Shown here piece by piece: positions 25,166 to 34,609 of a DNA stretch of 64,000 nt. How positions within the stretch are numbered: position 1 is the first letter of the stretch; every line of letters starts with the position of its first letter. The notes under the pieces were generated by a model. The model was not told the origin of the DNA and made no database searches. It saw nothing but the letters and a program-made list of their open reading frames with translations. Source of the DNA: Spongiibacteraceae bacterium (GTDB lineage Bacteria; Pseudomonadota; Gammaproteobacteria; Pseudomonadales; Dasaniaceae); NCBI GenBank assembly GCA_028280715.1, contig JANQLG010000003.1, forward strand, positions 186,001-250,000. Reading direction: 5' to 3'. A program made the translations under genes and the position numbers.

Positions 25166-26269
25166 ATGCTGATGAGTAATTCAAAATTAATAAATCAGGC
25201 TAGATTGTTTGCATTAGCGCCTCTATTTATTGGAGTGTTAGCTGCCTGTGGTGGTGGAGGTGCTAGTGATGTAATCGGTGCTTCGTCCAATGACCAACAG
25301 GCTCAAGACTTTAATGGCGATTCACCAGCCGCTGTTGATTCAGCACCGGCTGGTATTCCTGCGGCAGATAAATTTTCCTTATCAGTAACTGATTTCGCGC
25401 CTGCAAATGCTTATGATACCGACGGTATCACTGTTGGATTTAATGTCATCGTTAGTGATCAGTTCGGTAACCCTGTAGAAGATGGCTCAATAGTGAATTT
25501 TGTTTCTCCAGAGTCAGGTCAGATTGGTGCGACTTGTGTTGTAGCTTCTGGAGGTTGTTCGGTAACTTGGAGGAGTTCAGATCCACGTCCTGCGGATGGC
25601 CGAGTCGGTGTTTTGGCTTATATGCTTGAAGGCTCAGAAGCTTTTGATGATAACAACGGTAATTTTATTTTGGACTCAGCTGATGCTGGTACCTTTATCG
25701 ACTTGGGTGAAGCTTGCTTGGATGAAGATGAGGACGGAGTCTGTGAAGCGGCAGAAGGTGAGTTCTTTTTGGATTTGAACAATGACTCTGTTATCAACCC
25801 TGGGGATGGTGTATGGAATGGTCAATGTTATGACTCTGTAGACACCACCGCGGTATGTAATACACCAGATTCAACTGTTATTTTTGAGTCGGCCGTTATT
25901 ACACTATCAACTAATTCGTTTGTTATTCAATCACTGGGTACTTTTCCACCAATAGAGTCAATCATTGACCTCAATGACTGTGCCGTGGATGTATATGATG
26001 GTTTAATTCTCTCAGATGCGAATGGTAATGCCTTACCTACTGGTACAACTTTGACTTTTACAACTTCTGATGGAGCTTTTGACTTTGTTGGGCAAGAGAG
26101 TATTACAGTGAATGACCGCGGCCCGACAGGCCCCTTTGGTACCAGTATCATCAGTAATGATATTCAAACAGCAGGGTTAGGGCGTTTTGCTCTAGTAGTG
26201 GATTTCCCTGACGGAACTACTGAAGAGATATTTTGGAATACGGACGATAGCACCGTTAACTGCCCCTGA
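25166..26269 (+). CDS. Secreted lipoprotein with Ig-like and Asp-rich calcium-type segments
   Basis: This 367-aa protein is of unknown function. The signal peptide ends in lipobox GVLAAC (about Cys28) followed by a Gly run. Residues about 72-140 (KFSLSVTDFAPANAYDTDGI) resemble a bacterial Ig-like/invasin-type domain. The middle holds two Asp-rich DxDxDG-like loops (ACLDEDEDGVCEA, DLNNDSVINPGDGVW) that look calcium-binding. A second Ig-like unit follows (about 275-360). Paired cysteines suggest disulfides. It starts at ATG 25166 or 25172. It is flanked by terminators, so monocistronic. Surface adhesion or structural roles are possible but unproven. Confidence 0.75.
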   Translation: MLMSNSKLINQARLFALAPLFIGVLAACGGGGASDVIGASSNDQQAQDFNGDSPAAVDSAPAGIPAADKFSLSVTDFAPANAYDTDGITVGFNVIVSDQFGNPVEDGSIVNFVSPESGQIGATCVVASGGCSVTWRSSDPRPADGRVGVLAYMLEGSEAFDDNNGNFILDSADAGTFIDLGEACLDEDEDGVCEAAEGEFFLDLNNDSVINPGDGVWNGQCYDSVDTTAVCNTPDSTVIFESAVITLSTNSFVIQSLGTFPPIESIIDLNDCAVDVYDGLILSDANGNALPTGTTLTFTTSDGAFDFVGQESITVNDRGPTGPFGTSIISNDIQTAGLGRFALVVDFPDGTTEEIFWNTDDSTVNCP

Positions 26270-26283
26270 TTTACTTGGTTGTT

Positions 26284-26311
26284 AAAAAGGAGTGCGTCGC
26301 ACTCCTTTTTT
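26284..26311. terminator. Bidirectional terminator, lipoprotein / CoA-transferase
   Basis: AAAAAGGAGTGC, loop GTC, GCACTCCTTTTTT. The stem is flanked by A- and T-tracts between two convergent genes. Confidence 0.9.
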
Positions 26312-26328
26312 ATATCTGTAGAAAAGGA

Positions 26329-27549
26329 TCAACTGATCACATCAGAATTTTTCAGGGTATTTAAATTATCGTTGTCCAATCCAAGGATACTCTTAAAGAC
26401 TTCTTCATTATGATTACCTAACTTTGGACCGGATTTAGTAGTTGCCCCAGGCGTTGTTTTTAGCTTAGGAGGAATAGCAGGAATCTTCAGTGGTTTACCA
26501 TCAATTTCAACCTGTTCAAACATATCTCTGGCCTGATAGTGCGGGTCGTTTACCATATCTTCCACATTATAGATTGGTCCAACAGGTACTCTTTCCTTTT
26601 CCAGTATTTCAATAATAATCTGTGAGTCGTGTTGCATGCACCACTGAGCTAAAGCGTTATCGATTTCCTGTTCGTGTTTGACGCGGCCAGCGTTGTCAGC
26701 CATAGCTGGATTGTCAGCCATTTCCGGGTGGCCGGCGGCTTTCATTAGGCGTTTGAAAATTCCATCGCCGTTACCGCCAATGATAACGTATTTCCCATTT
26801 TTACAGCGGTAGGTATTGGTGGGAACGATGCCAGTTACGGTGGTCCCTGAAGCTTCGCGAATTACTCCGGTACCATCATATTCAGGCACGACAGCTTCCA
26901 TTAAATTAAACATCGCCTCATAGAGCGCAACATCGATGACTTGGCCTTCATGATGTTCGTTATTGCTACGTTCGATAATAGCTAGTGCAATTCCCAGTGC
27001 GGCGTGAATGGCAGCGATGGTGTCGCCAATGCTGAGGTTGGGACGCACAGGGGCTTCACCGGGAAACCCATTTACATAACGAAAGCCACTGAAACCTTCA
27101 CAAACAGAGGCGAAGCCGGGCTTGCTGGCGTAGGGCCCATCCTGACCATAACCTGAAATGCGTGTGTAAATCAGTCCTGGGTTAGTGGTTTTTACTTCGT
27201 CAGGGCCAAGACTCCAGCTTTCCATCACGCCGGGCCGAAAATTTTCAACGACCACATCGGCTTTATCGATCAGCTGGCGAACCAGTTTTCGACCTTCTTC
27301 CTGTTTCAGGTCGATAGCGACCGATTTTTTATTGCGGCCAATACTGTGCCACCAAAGAGACGTGCCATTTTGCATCTCTCGCCATCCGCGAATGGGGTCA
27401 CCACCGTTAGGAGGCTCTATCTTAATAACTTCGGCACCAAAGTAAGCCAGTATCGCGCCGGTGAAGGGGCCAGCTAGCAATTGGCCAAGTTCGATGACTC
27501 GGATGCCCTCAAGTGGTCGTTTGCGTGGTGAAGAATCGGTTTCAGGCAT
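26329..27549 (-). CDS. CaiB/BaiF family (family III) CoA-transferase
   Basis: This 406-aa CoA-transferase is of the formyl-CoA/carnitine type, with the interlocked-ring dimer fold. Motifs are RVIELGQLLAGPF at the N-terminus, EVIKIEPPNGGDPIRGW, NKKSVAIDLKQEEG, ADVVVENFRPG (the catalytic Asp is usually the one in the following segment) and YTRISGYGQDGPYA. The C-terminus has GPIYNVEDMVNDPHY. The acyl donor and acceptor cannot be assigned. The ATG follows AAAGG. No linked acyl-CoA genes occur, so it stands alone. Confidence 0.85.
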   Translation of the reverse strand: MPETDSSPRKRPLEGIRVIELGQLLAGPFTGAILAYFGAEVIKIEPPNGGDPIRGWREMQNGTSLWWHSIGRNKKSVAIDLKQEEGRKLVRQLIDKADVVVENFRPGVMESWSLGPDEVKTTNPGLIYTRISGYGQDGPYASKPGFASVCEGFSGFRYVNGFPGEAPVRPNLSIGDTIAAIHAALGIALAIIERSNNEHHEGQVIDVALYEAMFNLMEAVVPEYDGTGVIREASGTTVTGIVPTNTYRCKNGKYVIIGGNGDGIFKRLMKAAGHPEMADNPAMADNAGRVKHEQEIDNALAQWCMQHDSQIIIEILEKERVPVGPIYNVEDMVNDPHYQARDMFEQVEIDGKPLKIPAIPPKLKTTPGATTKSGPKLGNHNEEVFKSILGLDNDNLNTLKNSDVIS

Positions 27550-27770
27550 AACGTACCTTTATCAGTTTTATAGTGATGTCTTTATCTTTTTTAGAAGGTT
27601 ATAAAGCTTTCAATCGGATAATGGAAGTGTTGAGTGTTAACGTATGGGGATAAATAAGTCTTGCTGTGTCAGCAAGAAACGCATCGAGTGCAACTAGCGA
27701 CCTTTCCTGTCAGTGCCATAACCAGTAAAGTGTTGCGTTATAGAAAGTCCATTATTAGTTTGTCTATAAA

Positions 27771-28460
27771 ATGAGAATTGATAAATACCTGGCCCAGGTT
27801 ACCGACTACTCGCGAGCACAAGCAAAAAAATTACTGAAAGAAGGCGCTGTGTTGGTTGAAGGTGTTGTGATCTCTGATCCAAGATATGATGTATCTGCTA
27901 CCGTTGCCGTATCAGTGAATGGTCGGCCACTACGCACAGCAACACCTCGCTATTTTATGTTGAACAAACCCGAGGGTTATATTTCTGCCACTAAAGATCG
28001 CCAGCATCTGACGGTGATGGAGTTGCTGGATGAAGATAATATGGAAAAATTGCATATCGCAGGCCGCCTCGATATCGATACTACCGGGTTGTTATTGATT
28101 ACTGATGATGGTCAGTGGGCTCATCGTGTTACATCGCCCAAAAGCGATTGCAAGAAAACCTATTGGCTGGAAACAGCTGATCCAATTACAGAGGAGGCCA
28201 AAGCAAGAATTGAACAAGGTATTCATCTCGATAACGAAAAAAGGCCCACTTTACCTGCACAAATGGAACTGTTAGATGAACACAGCGCGAGGCTAACTAT
28301 CAGTGAAGGTAAATACCATCAGGTCAAGCGAATGTTTGCTGCAGTAGGAAATAAAGTGGACTTGCTACACCGAGAGCGTATTGGCGACATCATATTAGAT
28401 GATGAGTTGGATCCCGGTGAGTATCGTACACTTACCTCAGAAGAGGTAAGCAGTATATGA
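27771..28460 (+). CDS. rsuA: 16S rRNA pseudouridine(516) synthase
   Basis: This 229-aa enzyme converts U516 of 16S rRNA to pseudouridine. It has an N-terminal S4 RNA-binding domain (residues 1-60, MRIDKYLAQVTDYSR) and a catalytic domain with GRLDIDTTGLLLIT, whose Asp is the catalytic residue, and EGKYHQVKRMFAAVGN. Length fits RsuA rather than the longer RluB/RluE types, and E. coli RsuA has this composition. The last bases overlap rsmC (ATGA), so the two 16S-modifying genes are translationally coupled. Confidence 0.9.
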   Translation: MRIDKYLAQVTDYSRAQAKKLLKEGAVLVEGVVISDPRYDVSATVAVSVNGRPLRTATPRYFMLNKPEGYISATKDRQHLTVMELLDEDNMEKLHIAGRLDIDTTGLLLITDDGQWAHRVTSPKSDCKKTYWLETADPITEEAKARIEQGIHLDNEKRPTLPAQMELLDEHSARLTISEGKYHQVKRMFAAVGNKVDLLHRERIGDIILDDELDPGEYRTLTSEEVSSI

Positions 28461-29506
28461 GTGATCAGCCCTTTGAATTATTGCTTCAGGCTGCACTATC
28501 GTTGGATGTCGATAAAAAATTGCTATGGGTGGTGGATGAAAATATCACAGCCGACGAAATTATCCGTATGTCTACGGTGCGGACTCAGTTAAATGCGATA
28601 ACCAACCGCTTTGATATTTATCAGCAGTTAATCAATCGAGATATCGATAGTCGGCTTAGTGACTTTGATTTTTCAAATTATTCCGCTAACAGTTTTGATG
28701 CAGTGTTATATCGTGTTTCTAAAGAAAAACCAGTGGTTCACTATGTGATTAATTCCTCGGCAATATTATTAAAAGCCAATGGTCAGTTATTGTTATCGGG
28801 CTATAAAAATGAAGGGATAAAAACTTATGTTGATAAGGCCAGTAAATACCTTGGTGAAGCGATTGATAAACAGAAAGGTAGTAACAGTGCATTATTGGTG
28901 GCAATCAATTACTTGGGTGAAGCGCAGAAAAAACTCGATGATAAGAACTACACTACTTTAATTGAGTTGGATTATGAGGATGCCAGTTTTGTCAGCAAAC
29001 CAGGTGTTTATGGTTGGAATAAAATTGATAAAGGTAGTGCTTTTCTGGTCGATCAGTTACCTCAAATATTGGATACACTCCCTTCCGTACCAAAAACTGT
29101 TGCCGATATTGGTTGTGGCTTTGGTTTTTTGTCTGTGATGACAAATGCATTAATCAATGCAGAATTTATCGCTACTGATAATAATGTTGCTTCCGTTGGT
29201 CTGTGTAAGAAAAACTTTGAGAAAAATAATATTGAAGGTGAAGTGATATTGGATGATTGCGCTGAAAGTATTCAAAAAAAGGCGGATCTGGTGGTATGTA
29301 ATCCACCTTTTCATCAGGGCTTCGCTATTGAAGGCGAGTTGACACAACGATTTTTACAGGCTGCTAAGCGATTGCTAAAACCTCAAGGGGTGGCAGTTTT
29401 TGTGGTTAACAGCTTTATTCCTTTAGAGCGTAAAGCTCAGGGAATATTTGACCAAGTTGTAGAGTTAAAAAATAATCGCAGTTTTAAGGTGCTACTTTTA
29501 AAATGA
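28457..29506 (+). CDS. rsmC: 16S rRNA m2G1207 methyltransferase
   Basis: This 349-aa enzyme transfers methyl from S-adenosylmethionine to G1207 of 16S rRNA. It has the tandem layout of RsmC: a degenerate N-terminal methyltransferase-like half (about residues 1-160) and an active C-terminal half with VADIGCGFGFLSV (SAM loop) and VVCNPPFHQG (NPPF catalytic motif). It overlaps rsuA by four bases, forming a two-gene ribosome-modification operon. Confidence 0.88.
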   Translation: MSDQPFELLLQAALSLDVDKKLLWVVDENITADEIIRMSTVRTQLNAITNRFDIYQQLINRDIDSRLSDFDFSNYSANSFDAVLYRVSKEKPVVHYVINSSAILLKANGQLLLSGYKNEGIKTYVDKASKYLGEAIDKQKGSNSALLVAINYLGEAQKKLDDKNYTTLIELDYEDASFVSKPGVYGWNKIDKGSAFLVDQLPQILDTLPSVPKTVADIGCGFGFLSVMTNALINAEFIATDNNVASVGLCKKNFEKNNIEGEVILDDCAESIQKKADLVVCNPPFHQGFAIEGELTQRFLQAAKRLLKPQGVAVFVVNSFIPLERKAQGIFDQVVELKNNRSFKVLLLK

Positions 29507-29573
29507 TTATGTGATTTTTTAAGCTATATAATATTTTTCAACCAAACTAGTTTATCCAGCTTTCTTTTTCCTA

Positions 29574-30479
29574 ATGTTATTTAATTTAAATCATTCAATT
29601 CCTGTCGGTGTACGCTATATGTTGTTTTCAGCAATGGGTTTTGCGCTGATGTCTGCCTGCGTCAAACTGGTTAGTGCATATGATATTCCGGTGCTTGAAA
29701 TTGTTGCTGCTAGGGCGTTGGTATCGTTAATCCTGAGTTATCTGGATATCAAGCGCAAAGGTATTCCTGTTTGGGGAAATAACAAACGTTTACTGATAGC
29801 GCGGGGAGCTGTGGGCGCGCTGGCATTGATTTGCATTTATTACTCAGTAACTACTTTGCCATTAGCGGAAGCAACCATTTTACAGTATCTGTATCCGGCC
29901 TTTACTGCTGTACTAGCAATATTGTTTTTAAACGAGCGGGTACACTTTTCTACTATTATTTGCATTTTGTTATGTATTGCAGGGTTGGTGTTAATAGTAC
30001 GGCCTGGGCAGTCATTGATGGCGATAGAATATCTGCCGACCTTGAGTCTGATTGCAGCAATTATTGGTGCCTTTGGTAGCTCTGTAGCCTACGTAATTAT
30101 TCGAAAGCTGGGTCAGCAGGAAGATAGTTCAGTGATTATTTTTTATTTCCCCTTTATAGCATTACCGTTATCAGTAGTGTTGTTGGGCCGTGATTTTGTG
30201 ATGCCCAGTGGTGAGGCATTGCTATTGTTATTGTTGGTAGGGGTGTTTACGCAAGTAGGGCAAGTTGGATTGACCAAGGCAATGCAGACCGAGACTGCGA
30301 GTAAGGCTACGGCATATTCCTATGTACAAATTATTTTTGCTGTAACGTTGGGCTGGTTATTATTTGAAGAGGTACCATCGCTCTGGACCTGGGCAGGTGG
30401 AGCGTTGATTGTGACTGGTGCTTTGATTAATTTATTTGGCGCCAGGCTTTTTGCAGCGATTACAAAGGTGCATCGTTAA
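29574..30479 (+). CDS. DMT superfamily permease (EamA domains)
   Basis: This 301-aa membrane protein has about ten helices arranged as two EamA repeats. The first repeat includes FALMSACVKLVSAYD and PLAEATILQYLYPAFTAVLAI; the second includes SSVAYVIIRKLGQQEDS and ATAYSYVQIIFAVTLGWLLFEE. It is probably an exporter of a small metabolite or amino acid, substrate unknown. The start chosen is ATG 29574; an in-frame ATG at about residue 16 is also possible. It ends 6 bases from the convergent glutathione peroxidase gene. Confidence 0.85.
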   Translation: MLFNLNHSIPVGVRYMLFSAMGFALMSACVKLVSAYDIPVLEIVAARALVSLILSYLDIKRKGIPVWGNNKRLLIARGAVGALALICIYYSVTTLPLAEATILQYLYPAFTAVLAILFLNERVHFSTIICILLCIAGLVLIVRPGQSLMAIEYLPTLSLIAAIIGAFGSSVAYVIIRKLGQQEDSSVIIFYFPFIALPLSVVLLGRDFVMPSGEALLLLLLVGVFTQVGQVGLTKAMQTETASKATAYSYVQIIFAVTLGWLLFEEVPSLWTWAGGALIVTGALINLFGARLFAAITKVHR

Positions 30480-30484
30480 AATTT

Positions 30485-30967
30485 TTATGCCAGTAATTCA
30501 CAGATATCTGTGGCAATATCCTCGGGTTTAGTTGAAGGTGCATAGCGTTTGATAACCTTGCCTTTCTGATCCACTAAAAATTTAGTGAAATTCCATTTGA
30601 TGTTTTTGCTGCCAAGTAGCCCCGGCGCTTCAGTTTTTAAATGTCTAAATAGCGGGTGAGTGTTGTCACCGTTAACTTCTATTTTGCTGTGCATAGGAAA
30701 GCTGACACCGTAATTCAATTGACAGAATTCTTGAATGTCACTATTGTTGCCAGGATCCTGTTTACCAAACTGATTGCAGGGAAAACCTAAAATTTCTAAC
30801 CCCTGTTCTTTGAATTGGTGATAGATTTTTTCCAGCCCCTCAAATTGCGGAGTGAAACCACATTTACTGGCGGTATTGACGATTAGCAGTACCTTGCCCT
30901 GATATTGGTCAAGCTTATTGGATTGGCCGTTAATGGTTTCGACATCAAAGTTGTAAATGGTAGTCAT
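30485..30967 (-). CDS. Glutathione peroxidase (Cys type)
   Basis: This 160-aa thiol peroxidase is of the GPx family, using Cys instead of selenocysteine. The active-site motif is NTASKCGFT (Cys at about residue 37), followed by the second conserved motif [14 protein letters not shown] and WNFTKFLVD, which supplies the catalytic Gln/Trp/Asn. Such bacterial enzymes usually use thioredoxin rather than glutathione. It reduces hydrogen and lipid peroxides. It is convergent with a DMT permease with almost no spacing and has no visible terminator. Confidence 0.92.
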   Translation of the reverse strand: MTTIYNFDVETINGQSNKLDQYQGKVLLIVNTASKCGFTPQFEGLEKIYHQFKEQGLEILGFPCNQFGKQDPGNNSDIQEFCQLNYGVSFPMHSKIEVNGDNTHPLFRHLKTEAPGLLGSKNIKWNFTKFLVDQKGKVIKRYAPSTKPEDIATDICELLA

Positions 30968-31063
30968 ATCTTAGTTTGCTGTAACTTCTGGAATTATTTT
31001 TCAGGCAATATTTAAAACATTGTTTAAAATTATACGTGACATCCGAATAATTGGATGTAATCG

Positions 31064-31510
31064 CTAGTTGCTGTTCTCAAAAAATTGCACACCTTTTAAT
31101 TCTCTGGCGGCCATGATATCGGCCGTATATCGTTGCTGTAATCCGTCTAGCATCGATTCAGCTATCGCTGAGGATTCATTTTTAGCCAGTGTTGCTCTGG
31201 GCCCGGCAAATAATTCATCGATGGTTTTATGAAACAGGTATAACCAGCGGTGAAAATGATGCTCGGTCATTTCTGCCTGACGATGGATATGTTGGTGGAC
31301 TTTAAATGTGTGGCGATGGTAAATGTTTTTTCCCAATAGTTGTTTTTGCCAAAAAGCAGAGATAACAGGTAAATGCTGTTCCAGATCAATTACCGCGATA
31401 TTGGTGAAAAAGAAACCTATAATAGAGTCAGTTAACACCTGCTGGTAAAAAGCACGAACCAGTTGGTCAACATCGTTACTAGTCGCAATGTCAGCCAGCG
31501 GTTTATCCAT
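31064..31510 (-). CDS. Group III truncated haemoglobin
   Basis: This 148-aa globin of the 2-over-2 fold probably handles O2 or NO. The segment LVRAFYQQVLTDSIIGFFF at the N-terminus, the HLPVISAFWQKQLLG helix and the proximal His in HHFHRWLYLFHKTID fit group III (TrHbP, Ctb-like). The chosen ATG (31508-31510) is the second of two tandem Met codons. The gene starts 14 bases after the desaturase stop on the same strand and is probably co-transcribed with it. Confidence 0.85.
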   Translation of the reverse strand: MDKPLADIATSNDVDQLVRAFYQQVLTDSIIGFFFTNIAVIDLEQHLPVISAFWQKQLLGKNIYHRHTFKVHQHIHRQAEMTEHHFHRWLYLFHKTIDELFAGPRATLAKNESSAIAESMLDGLQQRYTADIMAARELKGVQFFENSN

Positions 31511-31524
31511 CACAGTTAATGATG

Positions 31525-32730
31525 TTATACGGGTTGCGCATCACTCAGTTGAAGTAGTAGATGCTGCATTCTTTTACGCTGCATTTTTAAAGAAAAGTTC
31601 AGCTCACGGAGCCGGCTGTGAAAGGCTGTGCTGTGCCATTTATGCTGCAATTCATTGGAAAACTCGTGCGTTGCTTCGCTCAGGCGTTCCTTTTTCTGCA
31701 GGTATTTTTCGCGCTGTAGTTCGGTCCACTGGTTCAGATTGTGGGCGAAATGCTGATATTCCTTATCCAGCAGCTCGCGCCATTGCTGTGCCCATTTGCT
31801 TTCTGTATCAACCTTGGCAAGTTTTTGCTCCGCCCGTTTGAATTGCATATCCAACAGTGAACGCTGTACTTTAAAACTGGGAATCCTTTTCAGGTCTGTA
31901 GTGAGTCCCATCCAGGAACCTGCCTTGATAAGCCACTTGGTTGGGTCGAATTGCCACCAGCGTGCGCCATTGCGGTAATCTTGCTGAAAAGTATGGTGAA
32001 AATTGTGATAACCCTCGCCGTAGGTCAACAGTGCCAGAATCGAGTTGTCGCGCGCAGTGCTTTCATCGGAATAGGGTTGATTACCCCAGAAGTGTGCCAG
32101 TGAGTTAATAAAGAATGTGGTGTGGTGGCTAATAACCAGCCTCAGGACGCCGGCCAGTAGCAGAGCACCAATTACATCGCCTACCAGTAAACCGATCAAT
32201 ACAGGAAGAATGATGTTCATGGCAATAGCAATGGCCAGATAATTGCGGTGTTGCCAGCTTACGATGGAGTCGTCTAACAGATCTGGTGCGTTGCTGAAAT
32301 CTTCTTTGGCGGCATCGTATTCCCGCAACATCCAACCCATATGGGAGAACCACAAGCCGCGTTTGGCGGAATATGGATCCAGTTCGTTATCATCCACATG
32401 GCGGTGATGACGGCGATGACCAGAACACCAGATCAGAGCACTGTTCTGCAGAGCAGCAGCGCCGAATAGGGCAAATAACACTTTCAGTACCGGATGCGCT
32501 TTATAGGCGCGGTGAGCCCACAGACGGTGATAACCGGCGGTGATGGATAAGCCGTTGGCCCACAGAAACAAGTAAGCAAGGCCAACGAGTGTCCAGCTGT
32601 AGCCGTGGGTAAATCCATACCAGGGCACTAATGTCAGTGCAACCAGCAAGGTAATGGCAAAAATGCTGGCTTGCAGCCACAGCAGGGGTGGCTTGTTTAC
32701 GACGTCTGATTGGGCTTCTGATTGAGACAT
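31525..32730 (-). CDS. Acyl-CoA / fatty acid desaturase
   Basis: This 401-aa membrane di-iron desaturase introduces a double bond into acyl chains (Delta-9 type by family). The three His boxes are present: HRLWAH (about residue 66), HRRHHRHVDD and HNFHH, as in stearoyl-CoA desaturases. Hydrophobic spans lie at about 18-60 and 165-205. The C-terminal 130 residues form a charged helical extension that is unusual for the family. A truncated haemoglobin gene follows 14 bases after, which could supply or buffer O2 (inference). Confidence 0.88.
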   Translation of the reverse strand: MSQSEAQSDVVNKPPLLWLQASIFAITLLVALTLVPWYGFTHGYSWTLVGLAYLFLWANGLSITAGYHRLWAHRAYKAHPVLKVLFALFGAAALQNSALIWCSGHRRHHRHVDDNELDPYSAKRGLWFSHMGWMLREYDAAKEDFSNAPDLLDDSIVSWQHRNYLAIAIAMNIILPVLIGLLVGDVIGALLLAGVLRLVISHHTTFFINSLAHFWGNQPYSDESTARDNSILALLTYGEGYHNFHHTFQQDYRNGARWWQFDPTKWLIKAGSWMGLTTDLKRIPSFKVQRSLLDMQFKRAEQKLAKVDTESKWAQQWRELLDKEYQHFAHNLNQWTELQREKYLQKKERLSEATHEFSNELQHKWHSTAFHSRLRELNFSLKMQRKRMQHLLLQLSDAQPV

Positions 32731-32849
32731 TCTGGGAACCTGGCAACGCTAAACGGGGGTCGATAGTAGCCCAAAAGATTCAGTGTTAATAGGCGGGAAG
32801 ATACTTATTTAATGTGATGGTCATTTGAAATTAGAGACGTTTAAACCGC

Positions 32850-33839
32850 TTAGGGTGCTTTAGCGGTGAAAATAGCACGCTTGGGTGCAGGGTAACCCTC
32901 GATGGTTTTGTTGGAGTCATCCGGGTCCAGAAATTCTGCCAGGGAGTAAAAGGTCATCCACTCGGTGCTGCGCTGCTCTTCTGTCGAAGTGGTGGACACA
33001 TCGACCAAGTGGATATCCTTAAAACCTACTTTTTTTAACCAGGTAGTGAGAGTGCCCGGGCTTGGCAGGAACCAGACGTTGCCCATTCTGGCATAACGCC
33101 CTTCTGGGACTAACACTTCACCTTGTTTTCCTTCGATAATCAGGGTTTCCAGAATCATTTCTCCGCCTGGTTGCAGAGCGCTGCGGATTTCCATCAAGTG
33201 ATCAAAGGGGGAGCGGCGGTGATATAGAACACCCATAGAAAATACTGCATCAAAAAATTGCAGCTTGTCAGGTACGTGCTCAATGCCCATTGGCAGCACG
33301 GTGGCGTGATGGTTTTGAATATATTTTTGCAAGGTGAAAAACTGCACGATAAATAAGGGCGTGGGGTCGATACCGATTACCAACTCTGCACCGGCGCCTA
33401 GCATACGCCAGCAGTGATAGCCGCTGCCACAACCGATATCGAGTACTTTTTTTCCGCTCAATGGTTCGATGTGATCTTTGAGTCGATCCCACTTCCAGTC
33501 AGAACGCCACTCGGTATCGATCTCAACATTAAACAGTGAGAATGGCCCCTTACGCCATGGGTGCAAGCCTTTTAGCTGTGTTGTTAATGCTTCGCATTGT
33601 TGTATATCTAAAGTATTTTCAGTCGACACTGTAATTGCTGATTGATTTAGGTCGACACTATTAACTGTGAAATTGGGCATGCCTGCCAATGCTTGTTTCC
33701 AACGCGATAAATCACCATAACGTTTTTCATCCAAACCTTTGTCAATTTGTGTTGGTAATTGCTTTAGCCAGTCGGCAATAGCGGGAAACTCTGCGCTGTA
33801 GTGGTTGAGATGTTGCAAGAAGGGTTGATAGTCGATCAT
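32850..33839 (-). CDS. cmoB: tRNA uridine-34 carboxymethyltransferase
   Basis: This 329-aa enzyme transfers a carboxymethyl group from carboxy-S-adenosylmethionine to 5-hydroxyuridine-34 of tRNA, giving cmo5U. The SAM-like fold has VLDIGCGSGYHCWRMLGAGA (about residues 120-140) and IDPT; an N-terminal helical domain carries MIDYQPFLQHL. Length is normal. The start at ATG 33839 is five codons after the longest frame start. CmoA, the Cx-SAM synthase, is not in the window. Confidence 0.92.
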   Translation of the reverse strand: MIDYQPFLQHLNHYSAEFPAIADWLKQLPTQIDKGLDEKRYGDLSRWKQALAGMPNFTVNSVDLNQSAITVSTENTLDIQQCEALTTQLKGLHPWRKGPFSLFNVEIDTEWRSDWKWDRLKDHIEPLSGKKVLDIGCGSGYHCWRMLGAGAELVIGIDPTPLFIVQFFTLQKYIQNHHATVLPMGIEHVPDKLQFFDAVFSMGVLYHRRSPFDHLMEIRSALQPGGEMILETLIIEGKQGEVLVPEGRYARMGNVWFLPSPGTLTTWLKKVGFKDIHLVDVSTTSTEEQRSTEWMTFYSLAEFLDPDDSNKTIEGYPAPKRAIFTAKAP

Positions 33840-33960
33840 GGCGGTTATCTGCAAGTGAAAGCAGGCGCAATTTTAGCACAGCGATGATTGTTCGGTATAA
33901 GAAGCTGATGCAGGTATTTTCCAATAGCGTCATTTTGCAAGCATTGTTATGCTGGCTTTT

Positions 33961-34560
33961 ATGATGATTGATCAATTGACTAACTATCATAATCCTTTGG
34001 TTATTCCAGTGCTGGATATTCTCCAGCAGGCTGATGTCGCCATCAGCGAGTATGAATTAATCCGTCACTTAGATGCGGAGTTTGCGGCTTTGCCGAATAT
34101 TGCCAGTACAGAGTTAGGTCTGTTCCAAAAACATTTTATGGTGATGAATGCGCTTTATCAGTTGCAACAAGAGCTGGTTAATGACGGTTATTGGTTGAGT
34201 ATCTCTCCTTTGGCTATAGAATTAATTTTTATTGAAAAGGTTTCATCGGAATCACAGCAGCTGATAGAAAGTGATGAAAAGCTTAGCGATTATTATCTTG
34301 ACTGGACTCATCTGGAGAATGCTGATGAAGACAGTGTCGCGGTATTACTTAACTCCTTTTGGCAGCGCTATTTGGCGCAGGATAAATGTGCCGATGCTTA
34401 CCGCTTGCTAAAAATTGATCCTGAAGCCGATTGGACAACAGTACAGGCTGCTTATCGGCGGGCAGCCTCTAAAGCGCATCCTGACAAAGGTGGTAACAGC
34501 GCTGAGTTTATGGCGCTGCGAGAGGCCTATGAAATTCTTCGTCAGGCTAGAGGGTTTTAA
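33961..34560 (+). CDS. DnaJ-related protein with C-terminal J domain
   Basis: This protein of about 199 aa has an N-terminal helical domain (about 1-135) of the DnaJ-related family and a C-terminal J domain containing the HPD motif in ASKAHPDKGGNSAEFMALREAYEIL. It is expected to stimulate an Hsp70 partner, but no DnaK partner is nearby. Several in-frame Met codons lie at the start (33949, 33961, 33964); I chose one in the middle without a strong Shine-Dalgarno. It faces deaD tail-to-tail. Confidence 0.8.
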   Translation: MMIDQLTNYHNPLVIPVLDILQQADVAISEYELIRHLDAEFAALPNIASTELGLFQKHFMVMNALYQLQQELVNDGYWLSISPLAIELIFIEKVSSESQQLIESDEKLSDYYLDWTHLENADEDSVAVLLNSFWQRYLAQDKCADAYRLLKIDPEADWTTVQAAYRRAASKAHPDKGGNSAEFMALREAYEILRQARGF

Positions 34561-34609
34561 TGATCGACAATGCTTTGAGAATTTAGTTTGCTTTGACCAT
34601 AAAACAGCT

